Source of the DNA: an uncultured Lachnospiraceae bacterium
GTDB taxonomy: Bacteria > Bacillota > Clostridia > Lachnospirales > Lachnospiraceae
Assembly: GCA_934317845.1 (NCBI GenBank)
Contig: CAKRES010000015.1
Span: 1-64,000, forward strand
Length of the DNA stretch: 64,000 nucleotides
Direction of reading: 5' to 3'
The notes under the pieces were generated by a model, which saw only the letters and a program-made list of their open reading frames with translations, was not told the DNA's origin and ran no database searches. Positions 60,583 through 64,000 of this stretch are shown here, in pieces. Both the position numbers and the translations under genes were made by a program. Each line of letters opens with the position of its first letter. Position 1 is the first letter of the stretch.

Positions 60583-62019
60583 ATGGTATTTTCTAGTTTG
60601 ATCTTTTTATTTGTGTTTCTGTCGGTTCATTTGCTTTTGTATCGGTTGGCTGGAAGAAAATATAAAAATGCAGTGTTGCTGGTTTCTTCCCTGCTTTTTT
60701 ATGCATGGGGAGGACCTCGCTATCTGCTTTTGCTGTTGCTTGAAACAGCAGTGAGCTGGTTCTTTGCGAAAAAAATTGACGAGGCAAAAGACTTAAATCC
60801 ATATGATAACCGGATGCAGAAGGTGTATCTTGCATTGACCTGTATAATTTTACTTGGATTGCTTGCGGTGTTTAAATATCTGGGCTTTTTCATGCAGACG
60901 ATCAAGGATCTGACCGGGGTACCGATCAAAGTACTTTCTCTGGCACTTCCGATCGGCATTTCTTTCTATACGTTTCAGCTTTTGTCTTATGTGGTGGATG
61001 TTTACCGTGGGCAGGTGCCGGCACAGCTGAAATACTGGAAGCTTTTGCTTTATTCCAGTTTGTTCCACCAGTGTATTGCCGGACCAATCGTACGGTATGA
61101 AACAGTGAGAAATGAGATTGATGAGCGAAAGGTAACATACAACGATGTATATCTTGGCGTGCGCCGGTTTAGTGTGGGACTTGCCAAAAAAGCAATTCTT
61201 GCGAATTCCTGTGCAGTACTTGCAGACACCTTTTTAGCTGTTCCTAAAGAGCAGCTCATGACACAGTCCGTGTTAGGATTGTGGTTTGGAGTGGGATGTT
61301 ATATGCTTCAGATCTACTTTGATTTTTCTGCCTATTCCGATATGGCGATCGGTATGGGACGCATGGTAGGATTCCACTATATGGAGAATTTTAATTATCC
61401 TTATATAGCAGCAAGTGTACAGGAGTTTTGGCGGAGATGGCATATTTCGTTAAGCAGTTTTTTCCGGGATTATGTGTATATTCCACTGGGCGGGAGCCGG
61501 GTGGGAGCCGGAAAGGTGATACGTAATCTGTTTGTTGTCTGGTTTTTAACCGGACTGTGGCATGGGGCGAGTGTAAATTATATTTTATGGGGGCTGTATT
61601 ATTTTCTGTTCCTGCTTCTGGAGCGGTATGTGATAAAGGGACGGATGCCAAAGCTGCTCGGTCATTGCTACACACTGCTTGTGGTATTCTTTGGCTGGGC
61701 AATCTTTAAGTTTGAAAATATGGGGGAACTTTGGATCGTGATAAAAGGACTACTCGGATTCAACAATGCTGCTATTTGCAGTATGGAGGTGAAAACGCAG
61801 TTCCTGTCCCATATCTTCTTTTTGCTGTTTGCCATGATTGCCGTGACACCATTTGGTAAATTGATCAGAAAAACAATGCTGCAAATGGGAACACGCAGAC
61901 AAAAAGTGTTATATTTAACATCACTGCTTGATATGATCACTCCGGTGTTGTTGTTTTTGCTTGCTGCGCTGGCTCTGGTCGGAAATAGTTACAATCCATT
62001 CCTTTATTTTCAGTTTTAA
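60583..62019 (+). CDS. MBOAT-family O-acyltransferase (AlgI/DltB-like)
   Basis: 478 aa polytopic protein with about 11 helices. The catalytic His327 lies in FLTGLWHGASVN; YFDFSAYSDMAIGMGRM and NFNYPYIAASVQEFWRRWHIS are strongly conserved in AlgI-like proteins. It carries an acyl group, usually acetyl, across the membrane to a surface polymer. ATG 60583 with GAGGAT upstream. The DHHW protein directly downstream is the typical outside partner. Polymer unknown. Confidence 0.93.
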   Translation: MVFSSLIFLFVFLSVHLLLYRLAGRKYKNAVLLVSSLLFYAWGGPRYLLLLLLETAVSWFFAKKIDEAKDLNPYDNRMQKVYLALTCIILLGLLAVFKYLGFFMQTIKDLTGVPIKVLSLALPIGISFYTFQLLSYVVDVYRGQVPAQLKYWKLLLYSSLFHQCIAGPIVRYETVRNEIDERKVTYNDVYLGVRRFSVGLAKKAILANSCAVLADTFLAVPKEQLMTQSVLGLWFGVGCYMLQIYFDFSAYSDMAIGMGRMVGFHYMENFNYPYIAASVQEFWRRWHISLSSFFRDYVYIPLGGSRVGAGKVIRNLFVVWFLTGLWHGASVNYILWGLYYFLFLLLERYVIKGRMPKLLGHCYTLLVVFFGWAIFKFENMGELWIVIKGLLGFNNAAICSMEVKTQFLSHIFFLLFAMIAVTPFGKLIRKTMLQMGTRRQKVLYLTSLLDMITPVLLFLLAALALVGNSYNPFLYFQF

Positions 62020-62045
62020 TATTGATGTGCAGAAACGAGGAGAAC

Positions 62046-63434
62046 ATGAAAAAAACATATTATTCCCAAAAACAAAAACAAATGATCTTGCGCTTTCGTA
62101 AAACGAGCGTTGTGCTGTTCTTTTTGATAATGGCAGCAGGAACGATAATTGGTGCACTTCTTTTTCTGCGTCCGGAAAAGTCGGACAAGGAGAAACGGAA
62201 ACTGACGAGCTTTCCTTCCTTTACGATCAGCTCCTTTCTGGATGGAAGTTATCTGGAAGATGTGGCACTGTGGTATTCTGATACGTTTCCGGGCCGGGAT
62301 ACGTTGCTTACGATCGATCAGACGTTAAAAGCATCGTATGGAATAGAGCCGGATGTAAAAATGGTAGGGGGAAATAAAAAGGCAGATCAGATTCCTGACA
62401 GTCCCCAAAAGAAGAAAACGGTATCATCTGATGCCGTAACAGAAGCATTGGCAGAGGATAAGACCGAAACGTCCACAGAGGATGAAACATTGTCAGAGGA
62501 ACTGGTCAATCCACCGGACTCTAAAAAGATGGAGCAGGAGATCCAAAAGCAGGTACAGGATAATCTGTATGTAAAAAATGGTGCAGCTTACAGTATTTAT
62601 TATTTTAACCAGGAAGGCTGTGAGATGTATGCATCTATGTTAAATGAGGCTGCAAAAAAGTTAAGTGGTATTACCAATGTCTATTCAGTCTTAGTGCCGG
62701 ATAACTCCGGTGTGATGTTACCGGAGGAGGAACTTAAGAAACTTGGCGGTTCTGATCAGGTGCAGACGATTGATTATTATTACAGCCTTTATGATGGAGT
62801 AACAGGGATTGATACGATCCATACCTTGCGGGAACATCAGAAGGAGTATCTTTATTACAGGACGGATCATCACTGGACATCTTTGGCGGCTTATTATGTA
62901 TATGAGAATTTTTGTCAAGAGAAGGGGCTGACACCAAATCCACTTACCGCTTATGAGAAAAAAACGTATCAACCGTTTCTTGGAACTTTTTATGATACTC
63001 TGCATGACAGCAAAATGAAAGAAAACCCCGATTATGTAGATGCGTATCTTCCTATGGGAACCAATAAAATGAAGTTTCGTGATGCAAAAGGGAAAAATTA
63101 TGACTGGTATGTCGTATCGGATGTCAGCAAGAGTGCAGAAAATGCAAAATACTGGTGTTTTATCGGCGGGGATAATCCGTTTTCCACGATCCATAATCCC
63201 AATATAACAGATGGCTCGTCCTGCCTGGTGTTAAAGGAATCTTATGGAAACTGTTTTGTTCCATATCTGGTGGATCATTATGAAAATGTGTATGTGGTAG
63301 ATTTTCGCTATGCGGATAGAAATGTATTAAATTACGTGAAAAAAAATAAGGTGGATGATCTCATCGTGATCAATAATATATCCATCTGTTCCAGTCCGTC
63401 TGTAGTAAAAACAATAAAATCTTTGTTGCAATAA
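62046..63434 (+). CDS. DHHW-motif surface protein (AlgJ/AlgX-like acetyltransferase partner)
   Basis: 462 aa. Anchored by one helix at about residues 20-41, followed by an SGNH-like outside domain. The motif RTDHHWTSLAAY gives D274-H275-H276-W277, as in AlgJ/AlgX-type proteins that accept acetyl from the MBOAT protein and place it on the polysaccharide. Ser is expected in a later loop; VLKESYGNCF near residue 400 is a good candidate. A low-complexity charged insert of about 55 residues (100-155) sits before the catalytic domain. GAGGAG lies three bases before ATG 62046. Confidence 0.88.
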   Translation: MKKTYYSQKQKQMILRFRKTSVVLFFLIMAAGTIIGALLFLRPEKSDKEKRKLTSFPSFTISSFLDGSYLEDVALWYSDTFPGRDTLLTIDQTLKASYGIEPDVKMVGGNKKADQIPDSPQKKKTVSSDAVTEALAEDKTETSTEDETLSEELVNPPDSKKMEQEIQKQVQDNLYVKNGAAYSIYYFNQEGCEMYASMLNEAAKKLSGITNVYSVLVPDNSGVMLPEEELKKLGGSDQVQTIDYYYSLYDGVTGIDTIHTLREHQKEYLYYRTDHHWTSLAAYYVYENFCQEKGLTPNPLTAYEKKTYQPFLGTFYDTLHDSKMKENPDYVDAYLPMGTNKMKFRDAKGKNYDWYVVSDVSKSAENAKYWCFIGGDNPFSTIHNPNITDGSSCLVLKESYGNCFVPYLVDHYENVYVVDFRYADRNVLNYVKKNKVDDLIVINNISICSSPSVVKTIKSLLQ

Positions 63435-63484
63435 AAAATGCCTCCTGTATTATCCGATATAAGATAAAACAGGAGGCATTTTAT
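63433..63484. terminator. Bidirectional terminator between the DHHW and M18 genes
   Basis: AAATGCCTCCTGT / ACAGGAGGCATTT, with an inner TTATC/GATAA stem, flanked by A- and T-runs. Serves both converging genes. Confidence 0.9.
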
Positions 63485-64000
63485 CAGGCATCCTTTAAAA
63501 ATGCTTTATAGCATTTGTAGGCTTCGTATACATCTGCCTTACTGGTTACTTCATAAGGCGCATGCATGCTTAATACAGCAACGCCGCTGTCGATCACTTC
63601 CATTCCGTAAAGAGAAAGGATATAGGCGATCGTTCCACCGCCACCGATATCTACTTTACCAAGTTCAGCGGTCTGCCATGCCACATGGTTGTCATCCATG
63701 ATCTTTCGGAGTACACCAAGGTATTCTGCGTTGGCATCATTGGAACCGGATTTACCGCCGCGGCCTGTAAATTTGTTAAAGACGATGCCTCGTCCGAAAT
63801 AAGCGGCATTGCGTTTTTCAAATGCGGAGGCATAGAGTGGATCATACGCTGCGCTGACATCGGAGGATAACATCCGTGAATGGGAAAGACAACGGCGGAG
63901 GGAAAGCTCCTGGAATCCTTCGGTCAATTCCATCAGCTCTGCTACGGTATTTTCAAAGAATTTGGACTGCATACCGGTAGCACCGACACTTCCGATCTCT
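63484..64000 (-). CDS. M18-family aminopeptidase, C-terminal part (gene continues beyond the window)
   Basis: About 172 codons of the C-terminus; the frame is open to base 64000. The metal-binding segment EIGSVGATGMQS, the SSDVSAAYDP strand, and the ending SMHAPYEVTSKADVYEAYKCYKAF are characteristic of zinc-dependent M18 aminopeptidases (DAP/ApeA). The N-terminal half, with the remaining ligands, is outside the window. It probably trims peptides in the cytosol. Confidence 0.9.
   Translation of the reverse strand, partial: EIGSVGATGMQSKFFENTVAELMELTEGFQELSLRRCLSHSRMLSSDVSAAYDPLYASAFEKRNAAYFGRGIVFNKFTGRGGKSGSNDANAEYLGVLRKIMDDNHVAWQTAELGKVDIGGGGTIAYILSLYGMEVIDSGVAVLSMHAPYEVTSKADVYEAYKCYKAFLKDA

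Noticed and set aside
1..64000. rRNA, tRNA, insertion sequences, phage genes and CRISPR arrays
   Set aside because: No sequence with the length, structure or signature motifs of these elements was recognised by reading; small tRNA-like folds could be missed without a covariance search.

Overview
The window looks like chromosomal DNA of an anaerobic, spore-forming member of the Clostridia, most likely Lachnospiraceae. This is inferred from gene content and not from any search. Anaerobic markers are a class III ribonucleotide reductase (nrdDG), a four-subunit 2-oxoacid:ferredoxin oxidoreductase and several radical-SAM proteins. Spore formation is shown by dipicolinate synthase (dpaAB), an alpha/beta small acid-soluble spore protein and a leaderless CwlC-like amidase. 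Shine-Dalgarno sites are strong (AGGAGG) and most genes have sigma-A type promoters. No rRNA, tRNA, CRISPR array, insertion sequence or prophage was seen.

Layout. 1-613: an AT-rich, poorly coding patch with the end of a probable ABC ATPase gene and a small membrane-peptide frame that may be decayed. 635-4053: a zinc-ribbon Ser/Thr kinase facing an ECF sigma factor and its RsgI-like anti-sigma. 4269-8232: nrdD-nrdG-dut-nfo, joining dNTP supply, dUTP removal and abasic-site repair. 8324-12277: an ABC exporter-like trio (ATPase, secreted duplicated-domain protein, MacB/FtsX permease). 12436-17178: a chemoreceptor with a long acidic N-terminus, an Mrp/NBP35 ATPase, and tyrS behind a tyrosine T-box. 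17277-20293 (minus): por genes. 20533-22457: pyridoxamine kinase, a TatD-linked type radical-SAM protein and a membrane-anchored Mrr-like nuclease. 22588-29977: HMT/MTHFR fusion, MetH without reactivation domain, lepA and hemW. 30092-36048: AraC regulator with pseudo-receiver, nitroreductase, Nudix, SCP2, DUF5662, LTA-synthase-like enzyme and flavin reductase.

36050-39958 is a sporulation locus: dpaA-dpaB-asnB on the minus strand and an SASP gene on the plus strand. 40170-46504 is the protein quality-control block tig-clpP-clpX-lon-ysxC. 46548-51926 is MoxR-DUF58-transglutaminase-DUF1189. 51907-54777 holds CYTH, DJ-1, murF and HU. 54816-58015 holds the CwlC-like amidase diverging from an aconitase-superfamily hydratase. 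58054-63434 holds an SGNH hydrolase, ybaK, azlCD, and an MBOAT/DHHW pair for acylation of a surface polymer. An M18 aminopeptidase gene runs off the right edge.

The most striking regulatory signal is that dpaA and the CwlC-like amidase both carry a minus-strand site of the form AC-N16-CATANNNTA, matching the sigma-K consensus with identical spacing. The second of these is interlaced with a vegetative promoter reading the other way. No completely new system was proven. The best leads are the ABC trio, the acidic chemoreceptor, the pseudo-receiver AraC protein, the membrane nuclease and the small AT-rich frame at the left.
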